In this document: positions 9,648 to 19,286 of the stretch, piece by piece | Layout of the letters: every line of letters begins with the position of its first letter | Numbering within the stretch: position 1 is the stretch's first letter | Origin: Kiritimatiellia bacterium | Lineage (GTDB): Bacteria; Verrucomicrobiota; Kiritimatiellia; CAIVKH01 | Length of the DNA stretch: 64,000 bases | Reading direction: 5' to 3' | Assembly: GCA_027493775.1 (NCBI GenBank) | Contig: JAOSKE010000003.1 | Location: 457,761-521,760 of the forward strand | Position numbers and translations under genes: made by a program | The notes under the pieces: generated by a model | What the model was told of the DNA's origin: nothing | Database searches by the model: none | What the model saw: the letters and a program-made list of their open reading frames with translations, nothing else

Positions 9648-10373
9648 ATGACAACAGGAAATAATAACGTGGCAGACAATCATGGATCGTGTCTGGCAAT
9701 CATTCCCGCGCGGGGCGGCTCCAAAGGGATCCCCGACAAGAACATTCGTCCTGTCGCGGGCGCGCCGCTGATCGCGCACGTCATTCGCGCGGCGAAAAAG
9801 TCCGTTCACATCACGCGCATTGTGGTCTCCACCGATGGCGAGGCCATCGCCGCGGCGGCAAGAGCGGAAGGCGCCGAAGTGGTACAGCGCCCGAAGGAAA
9901 TCAGCTGCGACACGGCCAGCTCGGAATCGGCGCTGCTGCACACGCTTCACTATCTGGACGCGACGGAACACTACCGCCCGGAACTGCTCGTCTTTCTACA
10001 ATGCACCTCGCCGCTTTCGCTGCCGGAAGACATTGACGCGGCCATCGAAACGCTTCGGCGGGAAGGCGCTGACTCGGTGCTCACGGCGACGTCCTTTCAT
10101 GGCTTTATTTGGCGAAAGGATTTTAACGGAAACGCGATCGGCGTAAATCACGACAAACACACTCGACCGCGGCGCCAGGATCGCGAACCGGAGTTCCAGG
10201 AAAACGGCGCAATTTATGTTATGAACGCCGCCGGCTTTTGCGAAAAACAACACCGTTTTTTTGGGCGCACAGCCATTTCACTCATGCCGATCGAGCGATC
10301 ATTGGATATTGACTCATTAGAAGACCTGGCCACTGCCGAACGACTTCTAAGCGCCCGAGGAGAACTGCTATGA
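9648..10373 (+). CDS. Acylneuraminate cytidylyltransferase-like (CMP-sugar synthetase)
   Basis: Predicted to activate a nonulosonic (sialic-acid-like) acid with CTP to give the CMP-sugar donor. The nucleotide-binding loop IIPARGGSKGIPDKNI is at the N-terminus, followed by RIVVSTDGEAIA, LQCTSPL and ENGAIYVMN, all characteristic of the NeuA/KdsB superfamily. It has 241 residues, a normal size. ATG 9648 is used, but GTG 9669 is better placed behind AGGA and begins closer to the conserved part. Its stop overlaps the NeuB-like gene by ATGA, so the condensing and activating enzymes are coupled. Confidence 0.85.
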   Translation: MTTGNNNVADNHGSCLAIIPARGGSKGIPDKNIRPVAGAPLIAHVIRAAKKSVHITRIVVSTDGEAIAAAARAEGAEVVQRPKEISCDTASSESALLHTLHYLDATEHYRPELLVFLQCTSPLSLPEDIDAAIETLRREGADSVLTATSFHGFIWRKDFNGNAIGVNHDKHTRPRRQDREPEFQENGAIYVMNAAGFCEKQHRFFGRTAISLMPIERSLDIDSLEDLATAERLLSARGELL

Positions 10374-12625
10374 TTATCGAGCGAGATGTGGGCCGCTGGT
10401 GCGTGAACACGAGAGCTGCGATCAGCGAGGCGCTGCGCCGCATTGACACCAACCAGCAGGGCTTCGTCCTGTGCGTGGATGATGAGGGTGTTTTGGGCGG
10501 CGTGCTCACTGACGGAGATGTTCGACGCTGGCTAATCAAACAGTCCGTGGTGGATCTTTCACAACCCGCCATCTCGATTGCCAACACGTCCTGTGCCGTC
10601 GCGTTGGATTCGGAACCGCGCGAGGACGTTCGCAGGCGCTTCAACGACCGGATCAAGTTCATCCCCATGCTGGACAGCCGACGACGCCTTATCGGTGTTG
10701 TCCGTCGTCGCAGCCTGCTGGAAGGCCTGCGCATCGGCGATCGTTTGATCAACGACACAAGCCCGGTATTCGTCATCGCGGAAGTGGGCATCAATCACAA
10801 CGGAAGCGTGGAAATGGCGCGACGCCTTGTCATGGCCGCAAAGGAGGCGGGTGTTGACGCGGTGAAGTTTCAGATGCGTCACATGAAGCATCTTTACCGC
10901 GAAGCGCCGGGCGGCGGCGTCACGGGCGAAGACCTGGGCGCTCAATACACATTGAACTTGCTGGATAAATTTGAACTACCGGCGCCGGACATGTTGCGCC
11001 TGTTCGACTTTTCCCGCGAACAAGGCCTCATCGTCCTCTGCACGCCCTGGGAGGAAGAGAGCCTCGCCGTGTTGGAGAAATACGGCATGGAGGCCTACAA
11101 GGTCGCGTCGGCGGACATGACGAATCATCCGTTCCTTGAAACAATGGCGAAGACGTTCAAGCCGATGATTCTTTCCACGGGCATGTCCACGGAGGATGAA
11201 ATCTCCGCCACGGTGAAGTTGTTGCGCCGATGCGGAAGCTCGTATGCCCTGCTCCACTGCAACTCCACCTACCCCGCGCCATTCAAAGACATCAATCTGA
11301 CTTATCTGTCCCGCCTCAAGGCGCTCGGAAACTGCCCGATTGGCTATTCCGGACATGAACGCGGCATCCACGTCGCGGTTTCCGCCGTGTGTCAGGGTGC
11401 GCGGATCATCGAAAAACACATCACGCTGGATCGGTCCATGGAAGGATCCGACCACAAGGCCAGTCTGTTGCCCGATGAATTCAAGGAAATGGTGGAGGGC
11501 ATCCGGCAGGTCGAGCAATCACTGGGCACGGGCAGCGCGCGCACTCTCTCGCAAGGCGAGCTGATGAATCGAGCCAATCTTGCAAAAAGCCTTGTCGCCG
11601 CAAGAGACATCGCGCCGGGTGAACTCATTGACGAAAGCTCCGTGACGATCCGAAGCCCGGGCCGCGGGTTGCAGCCCAATCGGCTGGCCGATCTCGTCGG
11701 GCGCCGAGCCGCTCGAACGATGCAGCGCGGCGACTTTTTCTTTGAAAGCGACATCGCCCAGCCGACTGCACAACCACGCCCCTATCGGTTCAGCCGCCCA
11801 TGGGGCGTGACGGTCCGCTGGCACGACTTCCAGGAAATCAACCGCGTGTCGAATCCCGATTTCTTGGAATTTCACATGAGCTTCAAGGATATGGAGGAAG
11901 ATTTTCCCCGGTATTTCGACACGCCGCTCGATCTGGACTTCAAGGTGCACAGCCCGGACACTTTTAATGGCGACCACCTGCTGGACCTGGCCAATCCGGA
12001 CGACGCGCACCGCCGTCGCTCCGTCGCCGAGCTGCAACGTGTCATTGATCTCACGCGAAAAATGAAACCCTATTTTCGCAAGGCAACTCGCCCGGTCATT
12101 ATCGCCAGCCTAGGCGGCTTCTCTACAGACGGCTTTCTCGCGGAAACCGACGTCCAACATCGGTACGACATCCTCGCGCAAAGCCTCAGTGAGCTGGATA
12201 GCGACGGGGTTGAAATCATCGGCCAAACGCTTCCTCCCTTTCCCTGGTATTTCGGTGGGCAAATGTATCTGAATTTATTTGTCAAACCGGAAGATACCGT
12301 TGCGTTTTGTCGCGCGCACGGCCTGCGTCTGTGCTTCGACATCAGCCACTCCAAACTCGCCTGCGCGCACTACCGAATGTCCTTCAAGACCTTCGTGGAT
12401 TCCGTGGGCCCCCACACGGCGCACCTGCACATGGCAGACGCGCGGGGAACAGACGGCGAGGGGCTTCAAATCGGCGACGGCGAGATTGATTTTCCCGCCC
12501 TGTGCGACCAATTGAAGCGTGTTTGTCCCGAGGCCTCGTTCATGCCCGAAATCTGGCAAGGCCACAAGAATCACGGCGAGGGCTTCTGGCTCGCGCTCGA
12601 ACGATTGGAGGCGTTCGGGCTTTAA
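10370..12625 (+). CDS. Four-part NeuB-type nonulosonate synthase: CBS pair, NeuB, SAF, TIM-barrel isomerase-like domain
   Basis: A 751-residue multi-domain enzyme. Residues 1-120 form a CBS-domain pair (GFVLCVDDEGVLGGVLTDGD, FIPMLDSRRRLIGVVRR). Residues 128-375 form the NeuB-type synthase that condenses phosphoenolpyruvate with an N-acyl hexosamine (VFVIAEVGINHNG, VDAVKFQM, ILSTGMSTEDEI, GYSGHERG). Residues 395-455 form the antifreeze-like SAF domain (LVAARDIAPGELID). The last 280 residues resemble the sugar-phosphate isomerase/AP-endonuclease TIM barrel (LRLCFDISHSKLACAHY, HLHMADARG). It probably makes a legionaminic- or sialic-type acid passed to the CMP synthetase upstream. The role of the last domain in this fusion is not known to me. 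Confidence 0.85.
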   Translation: MIIERDVGRWCVNTRAAISEALRRIDTNQQGFVLCVDDEGVLGGVLTDGDVRRWLIKQSVVDLSQPAISIANTSCAVALDSEPREDVRRRFNDRIKFIPMLDSRRRLIGVVRRRSLLEGLRIGDRLINDTSPVFVIAEVGINHNGSVEMARRLVMAAKEAGVDAVKFQMRHMKHLYREAPGGGVTGEDLGAQYTLNLLDKFELPAPDMLRLFDFSREQGLIVLCTPWEEESLAVLEKYGMEAYKVASADMTNHPFLETMAKTFKPMILSTGMSTEDEISATVKLLRRCGSSYALLHCNSTYPAPFKDINLTYLSRLKALGNCPIGYSGHERGIHVAVSAVCQGARIIEKHITLDRSMEGSDHKASLLPDEFKEMVEGIRQVEQSLGTGSARTLSQGELMNRANLAKSLVAARDIAPGELIDESSVTIRSPGRGLQPNRLADLVGRRAARTMQRGDFFFESDIAQPTAQPRPYRFSRPWGVTVRWHDFQEINRVSNPDFLEFHMSFKDMEEDFPRYFDTPLDLDFKVHSPDTFNGDHLLDLANPDDAHRRRSVAELQRVIDLTRKMKPYFRKATRPVIIASLGGFSTDGFLAETDVQHRYDILAQSLSELDSDGVEIIGQTLPPFPWYFGGQMYLNLFVKPEDTVAFCRAHGLRLCFDISHSKLACAHYRMSFKTFVDSVGPHTAHLHMADARGTDGEGLQIGDGEIDFPALCDQLKRVCPEASFMPEIWQGHKNHGEGFWLALERLEAFGL

Positions 12626-12627
12626 TC

Positions 12628-13992
12628 ATGAACAAACCCACCGTCATCCTCCCCGTTGAAACCAAATCCCGTGAATTCCATGGGAAGTTGTTTCTCGCCT
12701 TAAACCTGCTCGCGCGGGGCTATCCGGTCGTCATCGGCGAACAATGGAGGCTCTGGGAATACGCGGATATCCTTTCGCCGGGCATTTATATCGACAAGAG
12801 CATTGCGGCGACCCACACCGAATGGATACAGCGCTGCAACGCTATGGGGCACCTGGTGACAAGCTGGGACGAGGAGGGACTCATCTTCTTTGAGCCGTGG
12901 ATGTATCGAAAGCTTCGCGTCGAACCGAAGTCCATGGAAGGCCTTGCCCGTTTGTTTGCCTGGGGCGAAGTGCAGCGCGAAGCCATTTGCGAGGAATACC
13001 CAGAGTACCATGATCGCATTGCGCTCTGTGGAAATCCGCGTTTTGACCTGCTCCGCCCGGGGCTTCGCGCCTTTTACGCGAAAGCCGTGAGCGCCATCAA
13101 ACAGCGCTACGGCAAGATGCTGTTGGTGAACACGAATTTTGCGATGCACAACCATTACAAGACGCCGGAGCAATTAAAAGCGTCGCTCGCAAATTACCCG
13201 CTCGCCCAAGAGCCGGGCTACATGGATGGATGGATCGCCATGCACAAACATGCGCACGAGGCCTATCTTGCCATGGTTCCCGAACTGCTCGCCCGCTATC
13301 CCGACCACACGGTCGTGGTGCGCCCCCACCCCTCTGAAAACCATGCGCCGTGGGAGACGCTTGCCAAACAGCATCCCCGCCTCTTCGTTGACGCAAGCGG
13401 GAATGTCCACGAATGGATCCTCGCCTCCGAGTGCGTCATTCACTTCAATTGCACGACAGCCGTCGAAGCCTATTTGCTCGACGTGCCGGCCATTGCTTAT
13501 CGGCCCGGCCGCTATCCGCGCTACGAGAACCCGCTGCCCTACGCGCTCAGCGAGAACACGTTCTCCCCACCCGAACTGTTCGCCGCAGTGGACGGTCGTT
13601 TCACGGCAAGAGAGCGCGGGGCCTTGTGGACTGCTGAACAACAGGCAATTGCAACGCGCTACATCGCAAGCGTACAGGGCGGCACGGCGGCCGAACGCAT
13701 CACAAACGAAATTGACGAACTCGCGCAGCAACACCCCTTGCGACCATTTTCGCCGCTCAAGCGGCTGCTTGCAAAAGCGAAGCACAGCTGGCGTTTGCGC
13801 GTCCACGCGCAACGCGAATCGAGCCGAGGCACGGACGGCTACAATGCTCAAAAATTCCCCGGCTTGACCGCCACGGAACTCGAAGAAGACCTGAACCGAA
13901 TGATGGCCGCATCTGCCATTCATGTGAACGCAACGCGGCGATCGGTGGCGAAAAACTGCTTCCGTCTCATTCCCGGGAAACCAAGACAATGA
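12628..13992 (+). CDS. Surface carbohydrate biosynthesis protein, GT-B-like
   Basis: A 454-residue protein of the family annotated as surface carbohydrate biosynthesis protein. The second half looks like a GT-B fold related to CDP-glycerol and polysialic-type transferases, with VVVRPHPSENHAPW and the loop FNCTTAVEAYLLDVPAIAYRPG. Such proteins usually sit beside NeuA/NeuB homologues, as here, so it is a candidate transferase for the CMP-activated acid (inference). ATG 12628 starts two bases after the upstream stop, and the stop overlaps the next gene by ATGA. The C-terminal 80 residues are basic. Confidence 0.7.
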   Translation: MNKPTVILPVETKSREFHGKLFLALNLLARGYPVVIGEQWRLWEYADILSPGIYIDKSIAATHTEWIQRCNAMGHLVTSWDEEGLIFFEPWMYRKLRVEPKSMEGLARLFAWGEVQREAICEEYPEYHDRIALCGNPRFDLLRPGLRAFYAKAVSAIKQRYGKMLLVNTNFAMHNHYKTPEQLKASLANYPLAQEPGYMDGWIAMHKHAHEAYLAMVPELLARYPDHTVVVRPHPSENHAPWETLAKQHPRLFVDASGNVHEWILASECVIHFNCTTAVEAYLLDVPAIAYRPGRYPRYENPLPYALSENTFSPPELFAAVDGRFTARERGALWTAEQQAIATRYIASVQGGTAAERITNEIDELAQQHPLRPFSPLKRLLAKAKHSWRLRVHAQRESSRGTDGYNAQKFPGLTATELEEDLNRMMAASAIHVNATRRSVAKNCFRLIPGKPRQ

Positions 13993-14819
13993 GCACCTCC
14001 GGGGTCAACATGGTCATGCCCACATACCATCGTCACGAGGCGCTCAAAACTGCCCGCCCTGCCCCTCGCGTTGAGTTTTGCGGAATTCCGGGATCGGGCA
14101 AAAGCTCGATATGCGCGGAGACGCAACAAGCATTGCGCGCGCGGGGATTTCCATTCCTCAACCGTGTTGAGCTGATGGAACAAGGGCTGCGCGTGCGCAA
14201 CTTCGGGCTGCTCGCCAATCTGCTCGGCTCCATATTGCCGTCCTGGCGGCGCGCCGTTTTCGGCTTTCCGCACGCAATGAATGACTGGCTTGAGTTCGCG
14301 GTAAAACACGGCGATTTTGCGGCGCTGGTCCACGACTGGCTCCGCCAGGAACCGTTGGACGAACAATGGCGCACGGCTGTTTTCCATGCCGTCCTGACAA
14401 CCGCTTTTGAATATCAACTGTTTTGTTCTGTAGCGCAGCCCGTCCTGCTGGACGAAGGCTTTGCCCACCGCTTTTTTTCGCTCCGCGGCTATCGCGGCGC
14501 GAGCCAACCGGGCGACGCCGCTCGCTACGCCGAACTCATGCCGGTCGCCACGGCGGTCATCCTGGTTGAGACACCGTCCTCAATCTGTCTGACCCGCCTC
14601 AAGCAACGCAGCAACCTGCCACTGCTTTTCCAACACGAAGAAATGTCTGTCGTCGAAACCAGACTTTCGGAAGGAGCGGAACTTCTCTCCAATCTCGCCC
14701 ATGAATTGGAACAAGGGGACACACCCGTCCTTCGAGTGAGCGGCAGCGCAAATATGGCGCTGGAGGCGGAGCGTGTGGTAAACTTCATTCAGGCTCAACC
14801 GGGGCGCCAACCTAATTAG
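13989..14819 (+). CDS. P-loop kinase-like protein of polysaccharide locus
   Basis: A 276-residue protein with a clear Walker A motif, CGIPGSGKSS (about residues 31-40), after a disordered N-terminus. The arrangement resembles small-molecule or nucleoside kinases and sulfotransferase-type P-loop proteins. LLDEGFAHR could serve as the Walker B-like acidic site, and VILVETPSSICLTRLKQR resembles a kinase lid with its arginines. The substrate is unknown; in this context it may phosphorylate a sugar or lipid carrier. It is coupled by ATGA to the gene upstream. Confidence 0.6.
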   Translation: MSTSGVNMVMPTYHRHEALKTARPAPRVEFCGIPGSGKSSICAETQQALRARGFPFLNRVELMEQGLRVRNFGLLANLLGSILPSWRRAVFGFPHAMNDWLEFAVKHGDFAALVHDWLRQEPLDEQWRTAVFHAVLTTAFEYQLFCSVAQPVLLDEGFAHRFFSLRGYRGASQPGDAARYAELMPVATAVILVETPSSICLTRLKQRSNLPLLFQHEEMSVVETRLSEGAELLSNLAHELEQGDTPVLRVSGSANMALEAERVVNFIQAQPGRQPN

Positions 14820-14830
14820 ATATTGTCGTC

Positions 14831-15385
14831 ATGACCTCCATTTGGAAACGAATCACAAACCGGTTTCGCCCACAGGCGGATCCCATCCAACGGGCGCGAG
14901 CGCTTGGCGTGCGCATGGGAGAAGGATGCCGACTGTACGAATGCGATTTCGGAAGCGAACCATACCTCGTCACCCTCGGCAATCACGTCACGGTGACCAG
15001 CGGTGTGCAATTCATTACGCACGATGGCGGAGTCTGGGTGTTCCGGGAAGAATTCCCGGATATTGACGTTTTCGGCCCCATCAATGTCGGCAACAATGTA
15101 TTTATCGGGATGCGCGCCATTATCATGCCGGGCGCAGTCATCGGCGACAACTGCGTCATCGGCGCCGGCTCGCTCGTCATGGGCCACATTCCGTCCGACA
15201 GCATCGTGGCTGGAGTTCCCGCGCGCGTCATTCGCACTTTGGCGGAATACCGTGAAAAGACACTGAACGATGCGGTGCATATTCGCGGCCTGCCACCGGA
15301 GCACAAGCGAAAGCTGTTGTGCGACAAATTCGGCCTCACAACCGCCGCGCCCCAGCCCCACCAACATGGCGACCCAATCTCCTGA
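14831..15385 (+). CDS. Hexapeptide-repeat acyltransferase
   Basis: A 184-residue left-handed beta-helix protein. The imperfect hexapeptides run through INVGNNVFIGMRAIIMPGA, VIGDNCVIGAGSLVMG and end with IVAGVPARVIR, the typical tail of the LbH (CysE/WbbJ-like) acetyltransferases. The likely job is O- or N-acetylation of a sugar in the polysaccharide. A histidine in THDGG fits the catalytic position of this family. Its last 20 bases overlap the start of the next gene. Confidence 0.82.
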   Translation: MTSIWKRITNRFRPQADPIQRARALGVRMGEGCRLYECDFGSEPYLVTLGNHVTVTSGVQFITHDGGVWVFREEFPDIDVFGPINVGNNVFIGMRAIIMPGAVIGDNCVIGAGSLVMGHIPSDSIVAGVPARVIRTLAEYREKTLNDAVHIRGLPPEHKRKLLCDKFGLTTAAPQPHQHGDPIS

Positions 15386-16475
15386 AGACACCTTGCGCAT
15401 GGCATTGGTGATTAACAATGCGGCTCGCATGGGCGGCTCAGAGCGCCAGTGTCTGCTTCTCGCGACAGAACTGGCGCGACGGAACTGGACCCCGATATTG
15501 CTGAGCCTCGCGGGAGACGGGCCCGTTCTCGAACAAGCCCGGCGGCGTGGAATTGAGACGGACGCCGTGGCACTGCGGTTTCCTCTCAGTCCGTGGTATT
15601 TTCCGCGCAATATGTTTCGCGCATGGCGCCTGTTCCGAAGCATTCGCGCGGATGTGATTATCGGATACACAAGCGTACCCAATCTATACATCGGCTGGCT
15701 GGGCCGGCGCACCGGCGCACGCGCATTTATCTGGAGTTCGCGAAACGCAGGGCTGGATCGGCCACCTGCGTGGATGGAACAAATTGCACTGCGACGAGCC
15801 GATGCGTTCATTGCTAATTCGCCCGCCAGCCGGGACTTTCTCGCGCGTGCGTTTCCACGCGCAGTCCCCCAGACAGCGATCATCCCGAACGGCGTCGCGA
15901 TTCCTGATTTGCCCGCCGACACATCAGGTCAAGAGGTCGTCTGCGTGGCCAATGTGCGGCCGGAAAAAGACCACGCCACCCTGCTGAAGGCCTGGCGCAT
16001 TGTTAAGCGCTCACGACCGGATGCGACACTCCGCCTGATTGGGCATTTCGAGGAAAACACCTCGTACACGAAGCACATCCAAGCGCTCGCTGCGGTGCCA
16101 GAACTAATGAATAGTGTACGTTTTTCTGGCTCAACAAGCGACATCACCACCGCGCTGAGCAACGCGGCGATTGGCGTACTCAGCTCGCGTACAGAGGGCA
16201 TGCCAAACGCCGTATTGGAATATATGGCAGCCGGCCTGCCCGTGGTGGCAACAGACCTGCCGGGAATCCGCCTGGCATTGGGCGATGAGGCGGACCAATG
16301 GCTGGTCCCGGTTGGCCATGCCGAAATGTTAGGCGTGCGCCTGCTGGAGCTGCTGCAAAACAATGCGCTGCGCGCGTCAGTGGGGGGCGCCAACAGGGAT
16401 CGGGCAAAAAAGGAATTCTCGATTGCACAAATGGGCGAACGCACGATCTCCGTCATCCGCAAAATCCTACAATGA
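15366..16475 (+). CDS. Glycosyltransferase family 4
   Basis: A 369-residue GT-B retaining transferase. The N-domain opens with MALVINNAARMGGSERQ, typical of GT4. The C-domain has VVCVANVRPEKDHATLLKA and the nucleotide-sugar-binding segment SSRTEGMPNAVLEYMAAG, which carries the E-x7-E motif. The start at 15366 lies inside the acyltransferase gene; a longer open frame to 15270 is not supported. The stop overlaps the next start by ATGA. Confidence 0.87.
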   Translation: MATQSPEDTLRMALVINNAARMGGSERQCLLLATELARRNWTPILLSLAGDGPVLEQARRRGIETDAVALRFPLSPWYFPRNMFRAWRLFRSIRADVIIGYTSVPNLYIGWLGRRTGARAFIWSSRNAGLDRPPAWMEQIALRRADAFIANSPASRDFLARAFPRAVPQTAIIPNGVAIPDLPADTSGQEVVCVANVRPEKDHATLLKAWRIVKRSRPDATLRLIGHFEENTSYTKHIQALAAVPELMNSVRFSGSTSDITTALSNAAIGVLSSRTEGMPNAVLEYMAAGLPVVATDLPGIRLALGDEADQWLVPVGHAEMLGVRLLELLQNNALRASVGGANRDRAKKEFSIAQMGERTISVIRKILQ

Positions 16476-17710
16476 ACGTCCTGCATATCACCTGTGACAT
16501 TACGCGAGGTGGCGCGGCGTGGAGTACGCGCCTGCTTCATACCGCACTTCGGAGCGCCGGTCATTCCTCTCGCGTGCTGGCAGGTCGCCCTTCGCCGCCA
16601 ATGCCCGACACTGAAACCCTGTCGCCTATGCCGCTCTGGGCGCGCGTCCCGTATCATGCAGGAAATCTGCTGGGCCTCAACTATGCCGGTCTCCCAACCA
16701 CACGGCGCATCGCAAAACACCCTTGGTTTGAATGGGCTGATGTCGTCCACTACCACAACCTTCACGGCGGCTTCTTCAACTATCTCGCACTACCCGCACT
16801 AACGGCGAAAAAGCCGTCCGTCTGGACCCTTCGCGACATGTGGGCGCTGACCGGACATTGTGCGCACAGTTTCGAATGCGAACGCTGGCGGATCGGCTGC
16901 GGCAAATGCCCGCACCCGGAGATTGATCCACCCATCCGACGCGACGCGACGCATTGGGAATGGAAACTTAAACAGCGCGTTTATCGGCGGTCACGCATGT
17001 TGGTAACAACACCAAGTCGCTGGCTGTACGACCTCGCCCAACACAGCATCCTCGCATGTCGTCCAATACGGCATGTGAACAACGCCGTGGATACCGATCT
17101 GTTCTGTCCACAAGAACGCGCCCCGCTCCGACGCGCATTGAACTGGCCGACGGATGCCGCCATTCTTCTCTTCGCGGCGGAGTCGCTGCAAAACCCATTT
17201 AAGGACTATCAACTGCTTCTCACGGCGCTGGCGAGCCTGAGTGCTGCACACCGCGGGAACCTTGTTCTCGCCGTGCTTGGCGAGGGGCAACCTCCGGTTA
17301 TTGACGGACTCCGAACTCTGGCGCTCGGCTATTGCAACGATGACAGGCAACTGGCGCGATACTATGCCGCCGCCGATCTTCTTGCCTATCCGACAAAAGC
17401 CGACAATCAACCCCGCGTCTTGATTGAGGCGCTGTCCTGCGGTTGTCCGGTTGTCGCCACGCGGGTCGGCGGCGTTCCCGAACTCGTCATTCCCGGAGAA
17501 ACCGGCCAGCTCGCTAACGCAGGTGATGCCCATGGCTTCCGGCAGGGCATTGAAGACCTACTGAACAATCCGGCGCAACGCGCCCGCATGAGTGAAAATG
17601 GGCGTCGCATTGCAGTGGAACGGCATGGGCTTGATAAGCATGTCGTTGACATGCTGGACGCCTACACGGAAGCGTTTCGCATCTGGAACGAAGCGGAAAA
17701 GGGAAGATAA
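16472..17710 (+). CDS. Glycosyltransferase family 4 (WcaC-like)
   Basis: A 412-residue GT-B transferase. The start NVLHITCDITRGGAAWSTR, then WTLRDMWALTGHCAHS with a cysteine cluster (ECERWRIGCGKCP) resembles colanic-acid type WcaC transferases. The C-domain shows ADLLAYPTKADNQPRVLIEA and CGCPVVATRVGGVPELV. The 5' extension of the open frame to 16298 lies within the previous gene and is rejected, because ATG 16472 forms the ATGA overlap and matches the family N-terminus. Confidence 0.86.
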   Translation: MNVLHITCDITRGGAAWSTRLLHTALRSAGHSSRVLAGRPSPPMPDTETLSPMPLWARVPYHAGNLLGLNYAGLPTTRRIAKHPWFEWADVVHYHNLHGGFFNYLALPALTAKKPSVWTLRDMWALTGHCAHSFECERWRIGCGKCPHPEIDPPIRRDATHWEWKLKQRVYRRSRMLVTTPSRWLYDLAQHSILACRPIRHVNNAVDTDLFCPQERAPLRRALNWPTDAAILLFAAESLQNPFKDYQLLLTALASLSAAHRGNLVLAVLGEGQPPVIDGLRTLALGYCNDDRQLARYYAAADLLAYPTKADNQPRVLIEALSCGCPVVATRVGGVPELVIPGETGQLANAGDAHGFRQGIEDLLNNPAQRARMSENGRRIAVERHGLDKHVVDMLDAYTEAFRIWNEAEKGR

Positions 17711-17711
17711 C

Positions 17712-18459
17712 GTGTCCGCCGATATCCCATCCTCTCGACCTCTGATTTCAATCATCACGGTAACCCGCAACGCCGCGCGCGATCTCCCCGGCTGCCTCGA
17801 CAGCGTTGCCGCTCAAACCGACGTCCCCTATGAACACTGGGTTGTGGATGGCGGCTCCACGGATGGGACGCTGGAACTGCTGGCGTCGCGAAACGATCCG
17901 CGCATCCGCTGGATCAGCGAGCCGGACCGGGGAATTTACGATGCGATGAACAAAGCCGTGCGGCTGGCCCGCGGGCAATGGATCTATTTTCTCGGATCGG
18001 ACGACCGAATGCGGGCAGACGCCCTGCGCTCAATGGCTTCATTTTTTCTGAAACCCGTTGACCATCTATTACGGCGACGTCTGGATGACGAAGCGCAACA
18101 TCCGCTATGCGGGTAAATTCGGGGCGGCAAAACTGGCGCTGAAAAACATCTGCCAGCAGGCCATTTTTTATCCCGCGCGTGTATTCGAGACGCACACATT
18201 TAATGAACGATATACGGTTCAGGCAGACTGGGCGCTCAACATGGCCTGTTGGAAGGATTCCCAATTTCTTTTTCAATACGTTCCCCTGATGGTCGCCGAC
18301 TTCAAAGACGAAGGCGGGATCAGCTCGGAACGGCGCGATCTCGCCATTGAGCGGGACTACACGCTTCTCTTGCGCCGCTATTTTCGATTTTGGATTTCCT
18401 GGCCCCTTTGCGTCATAGTCGTGATATGGCGATTTTTGAGACGAAAGAAATTCGAATGA
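17712..18459 (+). CDS. Glycosyltransferase family 2 (one frameshift)
   Basis: A GT-A transferase of about 248 residues split between two frames. The N-terminal part has ISIITVTRNAARDLPGCL, HWVVDGGSTDGT, RGIYDAMNKAVRLARG and FLGSDD. It runs until about 18050 and then into unrelated sequence. The next frame begins with TIYYGDVW and continues with QADWALNMACW to a stop at 18459, which overlaps the next gene by ATGA. The slip lies in 18040-18065, a region with a run of six T. The start is GTG 17712, one base after the upstream stop; the longer ATG frame lies within the upstream gene. Confidence 0.78.
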
Positions 18460-19286
18460 ACGTTGCGGCCATTGTCCTCAACTGGAATCGCCCTCAAGAA
18501 ACGGCGGCTTGCTGCCAAGCGCTGGCGGCGCAATCGCATCGCGACCTTCATATTTGGGTCATAGATAACGGGTCAACGGCGAATACCGCTGACGACCTCC
18601 GGCGCACATGCCCCAACGCCATTGTTATTCGCTTGGACGAAAACAGAGGGTTTGCAGGAGGGGTCAACGTCGGCATACGCGCTGCGCAGAGCAAAGAACA
18701 CATGGACTTCTACTGGCTGGTGAACAATGACGCCCTCTGCGAGCCGGAGACATTGGAGCGTATGCTGGAGGTCGCGCAGCGTGATCCGCAAATCGCCGCA
18801 ATCGGATGCGAGACGATTGAGGGAGCCGAAGGCAATACGAAGCGCGTGGCAGCAGGGAAACGACTGCGACCGCCCTTCTATATTCCCCTCGAAGCAAAGA
18901 CCGCAGACAAGGTGGACTATATCTGCGGGGCGAGTCTCCTCATTCGCTCGGAAGCGTTGGAAGATGTGGGACTTCTCAACGAAAATTACTTTTTTCTCTT
19001 CGAGGACGCCGACTGGGCCTTTCGCGCAAAACATAAAGGATGGAAAATCGCGGTGGCGGAAGGCGATCTCGTGCGACACACGGGGTCCGCAACTGTTGGA
19101 ACCTTAAGCCGGCTCCAGGCGGCCCACTATCGCGCCAGTTATATTCGCTTCTTGCGCGATCACGCGCGGTGCCCACGACTAGCGGCAACGCTCGTCACCG
19201 GCTATCGCCTGCTGATCTACGCCCTGTCGGGACACTGGCAGGCCTTTGCGGGAACACTGGATGGATGGAAGAGGGGCTGGAGGTGA
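18456..19286 (+). CDS. Glycosyltransferase family 2 (rhamnosyl/galactofuranosyl-transferase-like)
   Basis: A 276-residue GT-A enzyme of the subgroup that includes rhamnosyl- and galactofuranosyltransferases. It has NVAAIVLNWNRPQET, WVIDNGSTANT, ENRGFAGGVNVGI, FYWLVNNDA and the acceptor-side ENYFFLFEDADWAFRAK, followed by HTGSATVG. ATG 18456 overlaps the upstream stop as ATGA; the stop overlaps GTG of the next gene as GTGA. Confidence 0.86.
   Translation: MNVAAIVLNWNRPQETAACCQALAAQSHRDLHIWVIDNGSTANTADDLRRTCPNAIVIRLDENRGFAGGVNVGIRAAQSKEHMDFYWLVNNDALCEPETLERMLEVAQRDPQIAAIGCETIEGAEGNTKRVAAGKRLRPPFYIPLEAKTADKVDYICGASLLIRSEALEDVGLLNENYFFLFEDADWAFRAKHKGWKIAVAEGDLVRHTGSATVGTLSRLQAAHYRASYIRFLRDHARCPRLAATLVTGYRLLIYALSGHWQAFAGTLDGWKRGWR

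Noticed and set aside
14816..15922. 368-codon minus-strand frame across the acyltransferase and GT4 genes
   Set aside because: It is antisense to two well-supported genes and has no recognisable motif.
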